The notes beneath the pieces are model-generated. The model worked only from the letters and a program-made list of their open reading frames with translations, ran no database searches and was not told where the DNA came from. A stretch of 64,000 bases of DNA from Sphaerolaimus hirsutus (lineage: Eukaryota; Nematoda; Chromadorea; Monhysterida; Sphaerolaimidae): assembly GCA_964036195.1 (NCBI GenBank), contig OZ038458.1, forward strand, positions 23,511,832-23,575,831. Direction: 5' to 3'. A program made the position numbers and the translations under genes. Shown here one piece after another: positions 1-16,500 of the stretch. Position 1 is the first letter of the stretch. Each line of letters starts with the position of its first letter.

Positions 1-4828
<4,828 letters not shown>

Positions 4829-4884
4829 CTGCGAAATTTTTTCATTTTCAAAAAATATTGTTTGTTGCGCCAACCGATTAAAAT

Positions 4885-4990
4885 TCATTACCGTATTTCC
4901 TCGAAATACCCCCCCCCCCTCGTTTGACCCCCCCCCCCTCTCGAGACCACTATGAAACAATCACCCCCCCTCGAAATACCCCCCCCCAGA
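4885..4990. repeat. TACCGTATT-family element, one end visible (P1)
   Basis: ttaccgtatttcctcgaaat is followed by several C-runs and two further cgaaataccccc motifs. This matches the end of the full inverted-repeat element at 44992-45414. The opposite terminus is not seen, so this is a solo end or truncated copy. It lies 5' of the most upstream PGM1 exon found. Same sequence in P2 (~21503-21607) and P3 (~55166-55270). Confidence 0.6.
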
Positions 4991-5167
4991 TTGAGTGTAA
5001 AGAGAACGTACATGACAAATACTACAGTTTGTGTTCTGCGTAGTGCAGAACACACGTTAAAACAATGTCGTAATCACGTTAGAACAGTGTTTATACGGTC
5101 TACATACTAATATTAGTCTACATAACCTTATAAATGGCGGTTTTTGTTGTATTTTTTGACGTCTGCG

Positions 5168-5745
5168 TACGTTTGCGCACTCTCACATTTGCAGCTTTGT
5201 GCACTCTCACATTTACAATTTTTCTCACTCTCACATTTGCAGTTTCACGCACTCTCACATTTGCAGCTTTGCGCACTCTCACATTTGCAGCTTCGTGCAC
5301 TCTCACATTTACAATTTTGCTCACTCTCACATTTGCAGTTTCGCGCACTCTCACATTTGCAGCTTCGTGCACTCTCACATTTACAATTTTGCTCACTCTC
5401 ACATTTGCAGTTTCGCGCACTCTCACATTTGCAGCTTCGTGCACTCTCACATTTACAATTTTGCTCACTCTCACATTTGCAGCTTTGCACACTCTCACAT
5501 TTACAATTTTGCTCACTATCACATTTGCAGCTTCGTGCACTCTCACATTTACAATTTTGCTCACTCTCACATTTGCAGCTTTGCACACTCTCACATTTAC
5601 AATTTTGCTCACTATCACATTTGCAGCTTCGTGCACTCTCACATTTACTATTTTGCTCACTCTCACATTTACAGCTTTGCACACTCTCACATTTACAATT
5701 TTGCTCACTATCACATTTGCAGCTTCACGAACTCTAACATTTAAT
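5168..5745. repeat. 24-bp satellite array (P1)
   Basis: About 24 tandem copies of a 24-bp unit of the type cactctcacatttgcagctt plus four variable bases. Main variants are gcagctt, gcagttt and acaattt in the second half. The period is a multiple of three and the unit has few stops, so several frames on both strands stay open for the whole array. These are not genes. Near-identical arrays are at 21786-22363 and 55449-56026; a far larger array of the same unit is at 28370-30585. Confidence 0.95.
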
Positions 5746-5748
5746 TAA

Positions 5749-5812
5749 CTCTGCGGGGGGCTGGGGCTTGTGCTCGCCCGCCGCCAGCGCGTCGTACACC
5801 TGTACTCCACAG
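5749..5812 (-). other. Possible orphan exon, unidentified
   Basis: On the minus strand a CAG acceptor-like site is followed by an open, GC-rich stretch coding VYDALAAGEHKPQPPAEL, in base composition like the real exons of this window and unlike the satellites on both sides. No donor GT is visible: the frame runs into ttaattaaatg at the edge of the 24-bp array, which may have replaced the rest. It is not part of PGM1. I do not recognise the protein. Copies are at 22367-22430 and 56030-56093. Confidence 0.3.
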
Positions 5813-5837
5813 GGGCCACGTTCAACTGGCAAAAGTT

Positions 5838-5935
5838 GTGTGCAGTGGACATCTGCGCTCAGTGGACATCTGCGCTCAGTGGACATCTGCGCTCAGTGGA
5901 CATCTGTGCTCAGTGGACATCTGCGCTCAGTGCAC
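5838..5935. repeat. 18-bp minisatellite (gtggacatctgcgctca)
   Basis: Five tandem copies of an 18-bp unit, cagtggacatctgcgctc, with one tgtgct variant, between the orphan exon-like block and the composite satellite. The same repeats are found beside P2 (22456-22553) and P3 (56119-56216). No other role is visible. Confidence 0.85.
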
Positions 5936-7061
5936 ATGCGAAACATGCCCCTCAAACAACTCCCCCTCATGTTTACCATTTTGTTCACCCTCACATTTAC
6001 CATTTTGCTCACTCTCACATTTATATTTCAAAAGTTGTTTGGTCAGAAACTAGTGTGCAAAGGGCCATTTTGCGCAAATGTAATGGCAGGGGTTTTGTAG
6101 ATTTGGACTGCCACAGGGGTTCATATAGATAGTAAATCACTCCTCCAGAGGGATAAATATCATTCTAGAATACTCAAATGTGTTCAAAGCTAATTTATCA
6201 GTTTTCAAAATTTTGCCACCCCACCACAAACAACTCCCCCTCATGTTTACCATTTTGCTCGCTCTCACATTTACCATTTTGCCCCCCTCAAACAACTCCC
6301 CCTCATGTTTACCATTTTGCTCACTCTCACATTTACCATTTTGCTCACTCTCACATTTACATTTCAAAAGTTGTTTGGTCAGAAACTAGTGTGCAAAGGG
6401 CCATTTTGCGCAAATGTAATGGCAGGGGTTTTGTAGATTTGGACCGCCACAGGGGTTCATATAGATAGTAAATCACTCCTCCAGAGGGATAAATATCATT
6501 CTAGAATACTCAAATGTGTTCAAAGCTAATTTATCAGTTTTCAAAAGTTTGCCCCCCCCCCACAAACAACTCCCCCTCATGTTTACCATTTTGCTTGCTC
6601 TCACATTTACCATTTTGCCCCCCTCAAACAACCCCCCCTCATGTTTACCATTTTGCTCACTCTCACATTTACCATTTTGCTCACTCTCACATTTACATTT
6701 CAAAAGTTGTTTGGTCAAAAACTAGTGTGCAAAGGGCCATTTTGCGCAAATGTAATGGCAGGGGTTTTGTAGATTTGGACCGCCACAGGGGTTCATATAG
6801 ATAGTAAATCACTCCTCCAGAGGGATAAATATCATTCTAGAATACTCAAATGTGTTCAAAGCTAATTTATCAGTTTTCAAAATTTTGCCCCCCCCTCAAA
6901 CAACTCATCCTCACATTTACCATGTTGCTCACTCTCACATTTACCATTTTGCTCACTCTCACATTTACATTTCAAAAGTTGTTTGGTCAAAAACCAGTGT
7001 GCAAAGGGCCATTTTGCGCAAATGTAATGGCAGGGGTTTTGTAGATTTGGACCACCACAGG

Positions 7062-7848
7062 TAGGGCTCGAACTCGACTCGACTCGACTCGACTCGTGAC
7101 TCGAGGGTAAAATAGGGTACCGACTCGACTCGGCCAACTCGACCGGAAAAATATCGCCCTGACTCGAGACTCGAGGTTTTTGCCTGACTCGACTAGAAAT
7201 TTTGGCAAATTTCAAGTCAGGGTTGTCCATTCAATCATGTCAAAAATATCAATTTTGACATGATTTTTTAAACATATTTTTTGAAAATTTTGCACGCAAA
7301 TGCACATTTCCACACCACATTCATGATTAATCATCAATTGGCTTGGCATATGTATTCAATGATAAATACATAGGATGTTGTTTTCCATTCCTTGCCTGAA
7401 ATTGTAATTTGCTGGCTGGTTGAGGGATGGCATTTTTTTTGGTTTTTATTTTAAAATGTTGTTTTATTATAAAAACCAAGTAATTAAAATATGTCATTTT
7501 TCTATCCCTAGGCTGTTTTTATTTATGGCAATATCAAGAAAGTGAACTTGTGTGACAAAAAGTTATTATTTTTGCTTTATCTTTATCTAACTTGATATTA
7601 AAATGAAATGTTGGCTTTTTACTTCATCAAGTGTGTGGTAAAACATTGGTAAAGAAACCAGTATCTAAAATTTCCACAAGCATCCTACCAGAAGATAATA
7701 CATTTGACTCGACTCGAGACTCGACATTTATGCCTGACTCGACTCGATTTTTCACTGACTCGTCCGACTCGACTCGCCGACTCGACCGGAAAAATTTTGG
7801 GGCTCTGACTCGAACTCGAGTTTGAAAAAAATCGAGTTTCGAGCCCTA
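7062..7848. mobile_element. hAT-like MITE with ACTCG core, first copy (P1 array)
   Basis: A 787-bp element with ends TAGGGCTCGAACTCGACTCG and, inverted, TAGGGCTCGAAACTCGA, each followed by tandem ACTCG repeats. It is flanked by 8-bp duplications accacagg at 7054-7061 and 7849-7856. Neighbouring array units without the insertion read gaccgccacaggggttc at this site. No transposase; the centre is AT-rich. Confidence 0.9.
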
Positions 7849-8464
7849 ACCACAGGGGTTCATATAGATAGTAAATCACTCCTCCAGAGGGATAAATATC
7901 ATTCTAGAATACTCAAATGTGTTCAAAGCTAATTTATCAGTTTTCAAAATTTTGCCACCCCCCCACAAACAACTCCCCCTCATGTTTACCATTTTGCTCG
8001 CTCTCACATTTACCATTTTGCCCCCCTCAAACAACTCCCCCTCATGTTTACCATTTTGCTCACTCTCACATTTACCATTTTGCTCACTCTCACATTTACA
8101 TTTCAAAAGTTGTTTGGTCAGAAACTAGTGTGCAAAGGGCCATTTTGCGCAAATGTAATGGCAGGGGTTTTGTAGATTTGGACCGCCACAGGGGTTCATA
8201 TAGATAGTAAATCACTCCTCCAGAGGGATAAATATCATTCTAGAATACTCAAATGTGTTCAAAGCTAATTTATCAGTTTTCAAAATTTTGCCCCCCCCTC
8301 AAACAACTCATCCTCACATTTACCATGTTGCTCACTCTCACATTTACCATTTTGCTCACTCTCACATTTACATTTCAAAAGTTGTTTGGTCAAAAACCAG
8401 TGTGCAAAGGGCCATTTTGCGCAAATGTAATGGCAGGGGTTTTGTAGATTTGGACCACCACAGG

Positions 8465-9251
8465 TAGGGCTCGAACTCGACTCGACTCGACTCGACTCGT
8501 GACTCGAGGGTAAAATAGGGTACCGACTCGACTCGGCCAACTCGACCGGAAAAATATCGCCCTGACTCGAGACTCGAGGTTTTTGCCTGACTCGACTAGA
8601 AATTTTGGCAAATTTCGAGTCAGGGTTGTCCATTCAATCATGTCAAAAATATCAATTTTGACATGATTTTTTAAACATATTTTTTGAAAATTTTGCACGC
8701 AAATGCACATTTCCACACCACATTCATGATTAATCATCAATTGGCTTGGCATATGTATTCAATGATAAATACATAGGATGTTGTTTTCCATTCCTTGCCT
8801 GAAATTGTAATTTGCTGGCTGGTTGAGGGATGGCATTTTTTTTGGTTTTTATTTTAAAATGTTGTTTTATTATAAAAACCAAGTAATTAAAATATGTCAT
8901 TTTTCTATCCCTAGGCTGTTTTTATTTATGGCAATATCAAGAAAGTGAACTTGTGTGACAAAAAGTTATTATTTTTGCTTTATCTTTATCTAACTTGATA
9001 TTAAAATGAAATGTTGGCTTTTTACTTCATCAAGTGTGTGGTAAAACATTGGTAAAGAAACCAGTATCTAAAATTTCCACAAGCATCCTACCAGAAGATA
9101 ATACATTTGACTCGACTCGAGACTCGACATTTATGCCTGACTCGACTCGATTTTTCACTGACTCGTCCGACTCGACTCGCCGACTCGACCGGAAAAATTT
9201 TGGGGCTCTGACTCGAACTCGAGTTTGAAAAAAATCGAGTTTTGAGCCCTA
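8465..9251. mobile_element. hAT-like MITE with ACTCG core, second copy (P1 array)
   Basis: Nearly identical to 7062-7848 and in the same target site with the same accacagg duplication. It was therefore multiplied with its host satellite unit and is not an independent insertion. The right end reads gttttgagcccta where the first copy has gtttcgagcccta. Confidence 0.9.
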
Positions 9252-9794
9252 ACCACAGGGGTTCATATAGATAGTAAATCACTCCTCCAGAGGGATAAAT
9301 ATCATTCTAGAATACTCAAATGTGTTCAAAGCTAATTTATCAGTTTTCAAAATTTTGCCACCCCCCCACAAACAACTCCCCCTCATGTTTACCATTTTGC
9401 TCGCTCTCACATTTACCATTTTGCCCCCCTCAAACAACTCCCCCTCATGTTTACCATTTTGCTCACTCTCACATTTACCATTTTGCTCACTCTCACATTT
9501 ACATTTCAAAAGTTGTTTGGTCAGAAACTAGTGTGCAAAGGGCCATTTTGCGCAAATGTAATGGCAGGGGTTTTGTAGATTTGGACCGCCACAGGGGTTC
9601 ATATAGATAGTAAATCACTCCTCCAGAGGGATAAATATCATTCTAGAATACTCAAATGTGTTCAAAGCTAATTTATCAGTTTTCAAAATTTTGCCCCCCC
9701 CACAAACAACTCCCCCTCATGTTTACCATTTTGCTCGCTCTCACATTTACCATTTTGCCCCCCTCAAACAACTCCCCCTCATGTTTACCATAAC

Positions 9795-10222
9795 AAATAG
9801 TGAATTTGGACGTGAAAATTGACAGAAATAAGATTAAATTAGTGATTGTGAGTTATAATCCTGTAGAAATATCTCAAAAATAGTGACCTTTACTTTTTTT
9901 CCAGGAAAACGTACTTTACTAGTATTTAATCTTTCTTCATGAATAAATGCCTGAATAAATAAGGAATACTTACTTATTATGAAACATTTATTTCCAACGG
10001 AATTATTCAAGGAAATATGGTATAGTGTTTATAAACTGTTAAATCTTTCAAAGTGTGATATTTCTGTCCATCGGCAACATATTAAATAATAAACATAAAT
10101 ATAAATAAAGCACAAAGCTTCGTTTTTTTAAAACCTATTTAGTGTGCCCAAACGAGCATAAGCCGCACCAGGAACTCTCAATTGAGCACAAAAGCGGCCT
10201 TTTTAAAAATAAGCAAAAACTC
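9795..10222. repeat. Conserved non-coding block, copy 1
   Basis: About 428 bp matching 31347-31773 with only a 1-bp length difference (starts aaatagtgaatttggacgtg, ends ataagcaaaaact). Both edges are junctions. On the left, P1 satellite is joined here directly, while beside P2 another 4.9 kb intervenes. On the right, P1 continues into the 10.2-14.5 kb satellite field, whereas the P2-side copy jumps to the Tim13 downstream region. No coding sequence seen. Confidence 0.85.
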
Positions 10223-10719
10223 GGCCATTTCTGGGCCGATTTTCACCATTAAACACTTCAAATGATCGGCTCAATGTGAATATTTCATTTCTGACGTCGG
10301 AATATACATTTATTAATTGGGACAAAATCGACACTAGGGTATGTAATGCTTAAATACAGGGGTGGGCATTTTCAGTTACGCTGGAAAAACGCGATAGCTT
10401 GAGCTACGGTTGAGCTATCACAGTGAAATTTTAACACAATCGAGTAGATTCGAGTGAATTCTGACACAACGAGTGAATTTTTCCATCTCGACTTGGATCT
10501 CTATATCCAGCTGGATTTGTGCAGGTTTTGTGATATGATAGTGTGGTTTTTGCAAGGTGTCAAACTTTGTTGTAATCTTCAATTGGTTACATTTGTGCTT
10601 TGCTGTTCTTTTTGTGTTTGTAAATCCTTGTGGTATTAATTGTAGAGAACCACAAAACCCAACTGAAGGTTGGAGAGAATCCTGCTATAGGTACCCACTA
10701 CTCAGAGGCTTGCAAAAAC
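10223..10719. other. AT-rich spacer without recognised features
   Basis: No exon, RNA gene or clear repeat structure seen. The segment atcggctcaatgtgaatatt to attaattgggacaa (near 10263-10325) recurs near 42781-42836, marking another shared fragment. Confidence 0.6.
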
Positions 10720-11240
10720 TGACACCCCAATGGGGACCCCCCTCCAAATGGCACCCCCGGGGAACCCCCCAAAAGTGGCACCCCCTGGGAACCGCCCAAA
10801 AATGAGACCCCCTAGGGCCCCACAAATATGGCACCCCCTGAGGACCACCGAAAAATGGCACCCCTTAGGGACCCCCCAAAAATGGCACCCCCTTGGGACC
10901 CCCCAAAATAGCACCCCCTGGGGACCCCCCAAACATGGCACCCCCTAGGAACCCCCACAAAAATGGCACCCCCTGGGGACCCACCCAAAGTTGGCTCCCC
11001 CTGGGGACTCTCCAAAAATGGCACCCCCTGGGGACCACCCCAAAATGGCACCCCCTTAGGACCCCCCTGCAAAAAAAATATAGCACCCCCCTGAGGACCA
11101 CCAAAAAATGGCACCCCTGGGGACCACCCAAAAAATGGCACCCTATGTGGACCCCCTTGAAATGGCACCCCCATATGTACCTCCAGAAAATGGCACCCCC
11201 TGGAGACCCCCCAAAAATGGCACCCCATGGGGACCCCCTC
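10720..11240. repeat. ~37-bp minisatellite (ATGGCACCCCCTGGGGACC)
   Basis: About fifteen imperfect tandem copies of a unit built from aaaatggcaccccctgggga followed by ccccccaa. Unit length varies around 36-37 bp. Long open frames on both strands (GCHFWGVPRG-type peptides) are products of the repetition. Confidence 0.9.
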
Positions 11241-11650
11241 TAAATCCTGTAAACACAGCCCCTAGTTTGGAAACTCCTGTAAACTCAGCCCCTAATTTGG
11301 AAACTCCTATAAACTCAGCCCCTAACTTGCAAACTCTCGTAAACTCAGCCCCTAACTTGCAAACTCCCATAAACTCAGCCACTTATTTGTAAGCTCCCAT
11401 AAACTCAGCCTCTAATTTGAAAACTCCCATAAACTCAGCCCCCAATTTTGGAAACTCCTGTAAACTCAACCCATAATTTGGAAACTGCTGTAAACTCAGC
11501 CCTAATTTGGATACTCCAATAAACTCAGCCCCTAATTTAGAAACTCCCATAAACTCAGCCCCTAATTTGGAAACTTCCTTAAAATCAGCCCCTAATTTGG
11601 AAACTCCCATAAACTCAGCCCCTAATTTGGAAACTCCCGTAAACTCATTT
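11241..11650. repeat. 30-bp minisatellite (AAACTCAGCCCCTAATTTGG)
   Basis: About thirteen tandem copies of aaactcagcccctaatttgg plus aaactccyrt. It abuts the preceding minisatellite directly. Degenerate copies reappear at 13930-14130, on the far side of the ~120-bp satellite. Confidence 0.9.
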
Positions 11651-13929
11651 TCAGGTTTATGGTAATGTAGTGTGAAAATGGTATGAATATTTCAAAAAAT
11701 CACTATCATCAATCCACAAATGCATCAATTCACAATTTTCAATTTTTTAGCCCCAAGGGTTAGACTTAAAAGGTTATGGTAATGTAGAGTAGAAATGGAG
11801 TGCACATCTGAAATCACTGCAATAAAAAACCCACAAACGCATCATTTCACAGATTGAAAGTTTTTGTGCCCAGGGGTTCATTATCAGGGTTTTAGTAATG
11901 TGGTGTCAAAATGGAGTGCATATTTGAAATCGCTACAATCAGAAACCCACAAACACATCATTTTATGATTTGAAAATTTTTGGCCCTGGGGGTTCATTTT
12001 CAGGGTTATGGTAATGTAGTGTCAAAATGAAGTGCATATTTCAAATCAAGGCAATCAAAAAGCCACAAATGCATCATTTCACAATTTCTAATTTATTAGC
12101 CCCATGGGTTCAATTTAAGGCTTACAGTAATGTAGAGTTGAAATTGAGTCATTTCAAATCAGTGCAATAAGAAACCTGCAAAATGCATCATTTTACAATT
12201 AGAAATTTTTGGGTCTAGGGGTTCAATTTCAGAGTTTTAGTAATGTAGTGTCAAAATGGAGTGCATATTTGAAATCGCTACAATCAGAAACCCACAAATG
12301 CATCATTTTATGATTTGAAAGTTTTTGGCTTAGGGGGTTCATTTTTATGGTTATGGTAATGTAGTGTCAAAATGAAGTGCATATTTCAAATGAGTGCAAT
12401 CAGAAACCTGAAAATGAATGATTTCACAAATTGAAAGTTTTTGGCTCCAGAGGTTCATTTTCAGGGTTATGGTTATGTAGTTTTCAGGGTTATGTAGTGT
12501 CAAAATGGATTGCATATTTCAAATCAGTGCAATTAGAAACCCACATCGAATCATTTCACAATTTCTAATTTTTTAAGCCCTGGGCATATTTGAAATAGCT
12601 ACACTCTGAAACCCACAAATCCATCATTTTATGGTTTGAAAGTTTTTGGCCCAGGGGGTTCATTTTTAGGGTTATGGTAATGTAGTGTCAAAATGAAGTG
12701 CATATTTCAAATGAGTGCTATCAGAAACCCGAAAATGCATCATTTCTCAAATTGAAAGTATTTGGCCCCATGGGTTCATTTTTAGGGTTATGGTAATGTA
12801 GTGTCAAAATGGAGTGCATATATCAAATTGGTGCAATCATAGACCCAAATTTGAAATCAGTGCAATCAGAAACCCAAAAATGAATGATTTCACAAATTGA
12901 AAGTTTTTGGCTCCAGAGGTTCATTTTCAGGGTTATGGTTATGTAGTTTTCAGGGTTATGTAGTGTCAAAACGGAGTGCATATTTCAAATCAGTGCAATT
13001 AGAAACCCACATTGAATCATTTCACAATTTCTAATTTTTTAAGCCCTGGGCATATTTGAAATCACTACACTCAGAAACTCACAAATCCATCATTTTATGA
13101 TTTGAAAGTTTTTGGCCCAGGGGGTTCATTTTAGGGTTATGGTAATGTAGTGTCAAAATGAAGTGCATATTTCAGATGAGTGCAATCAGAAACCCAAAAA
13201 TGCATCATTTCTCAAATTGAAAGTATTTAACCCCATGGGTCCATTTTGAGGGTTATGGTAATGTAGTGTCAAAATGGAGTGCATATATCAAATCAGTGCA
13301 ATCAGAAACCCAAATTTGAAATCAGTGCAATCAGAAACCCAAATTTGAAATCAGTGCAATCAGAAACCCAAAAATGCATCATTTCACAAATTGAAATTTT
13401 TTGGCCCCAGTGGTTCATTTTCAGGGTTATGGTAATGTAGTGTCAAAATGAAGTGCATATTTCAAATGAGTGCAATCAGAAACCTGAAAATGCATCATTT
13501 CTCAAATTGAAAGTATTTGGCCCCATGGTTTCATTTTTCGGGTTATGGTAATGTAGTGTCAATGGAGTGCATATATCAAATCAGTGCAATCAGAAACCTA
13601 AATTTGAAATCAGTGCAACCAGAAACCCAAAAATGCATCATTTCACAAATTGAAAGTTTTTGGCCCCAGTGGTTCATTTTCAGGGTTATGGTAATGTAGT
13701 GTCAAAATGGAGTGCATTATATATCAAATCAGTGCAATTAGAAACCCACAATGCATCATTTCACAATTTGAAAATTTTGGCCCCATTTTGGGTTCAATTT
13801 CAGGGTTATCGTAATGTACTGTCAGAATGGAGTGCATATTTCAAATCATTGTAATCAGTAACCCACAAATGCATTATATCACAATTTATATTTTTTAGCC
13901 CCGGGGGCCTCACTTAAGGATTATGGTAA
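11651..13929. repeat. ~120-bp satellite (GGTTATGGTAATGTAGTGTC)
   Basis: About nineteen diverged tandem copies of roughly 115-125 bp. Landmarks in each unit are ggttatggtaatgtagtgtc, aaaatgragtgcatatttca, aatcagtgcaatcagaaacc, caaatgcatcatttcacaa and tttttggccccagggg. Some units are truncated or carry extra half units (12430-12500, 12840-12870, 13310-13370). It is absent from the equivalent junction next to P2 (31773/31774). Confidence 0.9.
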
Positions 13930-14130
13930 TGTTATTGTTAACTGATATAAACTCAGCCCCTAATTTGGCAAACACCCATCAACTCAACTCCGATAAACTC
14001 AGCCTCTAATTTTTAAACTTGTGTCAACAGCCCCTTATCTTTAAACTTCTGTCAACTCAACCCTAATTTATCAACACCCATCAACTCAACCCTGAATTGT
14101 AAACTCAGCCCCTAAAAACTCAAGTCAACC
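13930..14130. repeat. Degenerate 30-bp minisatellite, second block
   Basis: Diverged copies of the aaactcagcccctaattt unit, with caactcaaccc variants. Placed symmetrically to the 11241-11650 block around the ~120-bp satellite, suggesting the satellite expanded inside the minisatellite. Confidence 0.75.
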
Positions 14131-14954
14131 CCCTATACATGTGCAATTGCATTCTTGGGAAGCAACTTTGCCATCTACTAACCCTGTTTGTCAAGATTGT
14201 GGATCGTGTTTGTAAAGGGCATTTGTACTAATAAATAGTGACTGCATTGTGTGCAAAAACACACACGAATCGGGCACAATGAGGCCTGTGATTGTGCCTC
14301 CTATCTTTTGCATTGAAGCATCCTTAGCGTGCAGTTCTCTCGAAATTGTATAGGTGGAGATGTCAATCCGTAAGAATATTTTGCAGTGTTTACAAGTAGT
14401 TACACTTTCAATACAGCGTTAGCTGAAAACCAAACATCTTTTGTTGAAACAACTTTAGTCTTTTTGCATATTCAATTGTAAATAAATATGAACTTGCGTC
14501 CGCTCTAGTGATGTAAACAATGCCAAACTTTGAAAAAGGCACCTTAACTTTTACACCACTAGTCGTTATTAAGACGAATGTGTGAAATAATTTAGCCTAA
14601 ACAGACGTGGCAATGGGGTTGGCTTTTTGGGGTTCGAATTACTAAAACCAAATTAAAACTTTTAATTCAAAGTAACTGAAAATTGTAAACGTTAAGAGAA
14701 AAAATGGATCGACATCAAAGGGCGCTGAAAATCGACTGAAAACGAATATAACTTAAAAAAAACAAAACAATCCCCATTACTACTTCACCAAAATATCGAA
14801 ATACGTGCAGTGTAAACAACAAGCCAAACAGCACGCATAAAAACCCAACAACTAAAAATTGAATTAGAACGTAAGGTGCAAGTAAGGTGCCATTATGCGC
14901 CCAATTTCAGCGCCTTACGTTCTAATAGGATATGGGCCCTGGGCCGAGTACCAA
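14131..14954. other. Spacer 3' of Tim13 copy 1, part of a multi-copy block
   Basis: No gene seen. From about 14365 (atgtcaatccgtaagaatat) the sequence is shared with 47629 onward; its later part also with 31774-32169 and an internal part with 41770-42079. Four partial copies in one window mark it as a frequent end point of rearrangement. Confidence 0.7.
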
Positions 14955-15995
14955 TCACATGCCGGTCATGCCCATGGAGCCGGCTTCCTGCGTCAACCTT
15001 CCCTGGTATGTCTGGCTGACCAAATTCCACGTCTCCATGTACCTGTCCATGCAGTTGCTCAGACACGTCTGTGAAGTGTTTTGTAGAGAGGGATATTGGA
15101 ATGTTTTTGATTGTCTTTGTTACCCGGTAGTCCGGTGGTTAGCGAACCCTGTGAACGCGCGCGAGGCAGTGGGTTCGAATCCTGCTACCTTTTCTCACGC
15201 AACACATACCCCAGAACAATTTTCAAAGTTTTTTTTTAAACAGTAGGCGAATTTTTAAGTAAGTGACCACAAATTTTCTTTAAATTCCTTAGTGCAGACT
15301 CCTCACATCCGACTCACATCGAAGTCGAGTCACTTCACAAATTCGAGTGAGATGACACATAACTTCAAAAAGCCACAAGAATGACCCAAAACTGGCAACA
15401 AGCCAGCGCACTGAACCCACCCTCCCTACCTTCTCATACTTATCCAGGGCCGTGCCGGGCTTCTGTATGCACCGCTTCATGCACTTGTCGCTGAGGCGCG
15501 TGACCAGCTCCTGTGCGTTGGCCATGGCCAGCTGCTGCTGCACCGACTGCATGATGGTCTCGCGCTGCCCCGACGACAGGTTGGACACGTCCATCGAGCC
15601 CAGGTCGCCTGGGGGGGGGGGGGGTGGGGGGGATGAAGGTTTGACATTTTGGGTTATATTGGATGAATTTGTGTGACTTTTGACAAGTGACATCTTATCT
15701 TACATGACGTTTGACACTTTACTTCACCCTTTACACGGTGCGGGGCTGCCACCAAGGCCACTCCCGCTTCCTTAAATGACAATCAGTTCCAAATACAACA
15801 GTAGTCTTCCAGAGAATTTGCAACGTAAAGTGCCCTTATGCGGCTACTCCGTGAAAACTTTAGACGGCACGGGACCAAAAACACAATAAAAAACAGACCT
15901 GCCATCCCAACCGAAGCACTGCCGTAATCTGAGTCAAATGAGTTCGCCGAACTGGGCGGGGCCTCTTGCGCGCTGCCGCCGCCAAAACCGAACAT
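14955..15995 (-). CDS. TIMM13: Mitochondrial import inner membrane translocase subunit Tim13, copy 1
   Basis: Tim13 is a small intermembrane-space chaperone that, with Tim8, escorts hydrophobic precursors to the inner membrane. Three exons: 15899-15995 (start codon at 15993-15995), 15430-15608 and 14955-15068 (TGA stop at 14955-14957). They join in frame to 129 residues. Both CX3C motifs of the small-Tim fold are present: CMKRC in exon 2 and CLSNC in exon 3. Family residues around them include [21 protein letters not shown] and [16 protein letters not shown]. The glycine/serine-rich N-terminal stretch (MFGFGGGS...) makes it longer than the ~95-residue human protein; this start gives the only ATG followed by a clean GT donor. 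Donors are GTCTGT and GTAGGG. A tRNA-derived repeat sits in intron 2. Intact, probably functional. Confidence 0.95.
15120..15190 (+). repeat. tRNA-derived SINE head in Tim13 intron 2, copy 1
   Basis: cggtggttagcg resembles a pol III A box and gggttcgaatcc (15171-15182) is a perfect B box, at tRNA-like spacing. Short complementary ends ggtag / ctacc exist. The anticodon arm does not pair (accct/cgcgc), so it is not a functional tRNA but fits a tRNA-derived retroposon head. Copy 2 is at 48389-48458. Confidence 0.6.
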
Positions 15996-16307
15996 TAAAT
16001 CGTGCGGCGAAAAATGAAAAATGTGGATATTTCGATGATTATTTTGGGCGTATAATTATATCATTAGCACGTCAAGTTCATGTTGGCAGCGAGCCAACGG
16101 TAAGAAACCCATGTTGTTCCAGTAAAAATGAGAAAAATTCACAGGTGTTGCGTCCCTTTACGTCCACGTTTCAACGACAACAAAATGTTTATTTTAAGAA
16201 TAGTTACATGCTTTAGTTTTCTCTGGCACACTGCCAACATGACATAAATCACTGCGCGCGCACGGTGCCCAGTCACGTGATGTTAGTAATTTGTCTCTCT
16301 GAGAGTA

Positions 16308-16500
16308 TACTCGGCGGACTGCAAAGTATGCGCCGAATCCTGCCATAATTTCATGAATAAAATCTTATGATTAATTTCGTAACTAATTATTCCATAGTAA
16401 AAACGAAATACCTAATATGATGAAAAACAGTATAATTTTTGGTTCATTATTCAGATGGGTTATGGTAGGTTTCCATACAAAGTGTGGTGTCCGCCGAGTA
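16308..16500. mobile_element. Short MITE with TACTCGGCGG ends, TA target (upstream of Tim13 copy 1)
   Basis: 193 bp between TACTCGGCGGAC and, inverted, TACTCGGCGGAC, flanked by TA on each side (16306-16307 and 16501-16502). TA duplication and simple TIRs fit the Tc1/mariner type. Relatives are at 35507-35908 (longer) and 49569-49761. Confidence 0.75.

Larger units (their letters stand above)
5940..9790. repeat. 336-bp composite satellite with 1,403-bp higher-order unit (P1)
   Basis: Unit of ~336 bp: caaacaactccccctcatg, several ctcactctcacatttaccat 24-bp monomers, a 3' part with aaaagttgtttggtcagaaa, ggccattttgcgcaaatg, ccacaggggttcatatag and tcaaatgtgttcaaagc. Starts recur at about 6178, 6514 and 6850, then 7917, 8253, 9320 and 9656. 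Two units each hold an identical MITE, giving a 1,403-bp higher-order period (6850 to 8253; 7917 to 9320). The array stops abruptly in mid-monomer at about 9790. Confidence 0.9.

Noticed and set aside
5168..5745. CRISPR-like regular repeat pattern
   Set aside because: Units are contiguous 24-mers with no unique spacers, in an intron-bearing eukaryotic context. It is a satellite.
10702..11240. Open frames with GCHFWGVPRG-like repeats
   Set aside because: Direct translation of the ~37-bp minisatellite; no start context, splice sites or family match.
15120..15190. Functional tRNA gene
   Set aside because: B box is perfect but no anticodon stem can be formed and the acceptor stem would overlap the T arm.
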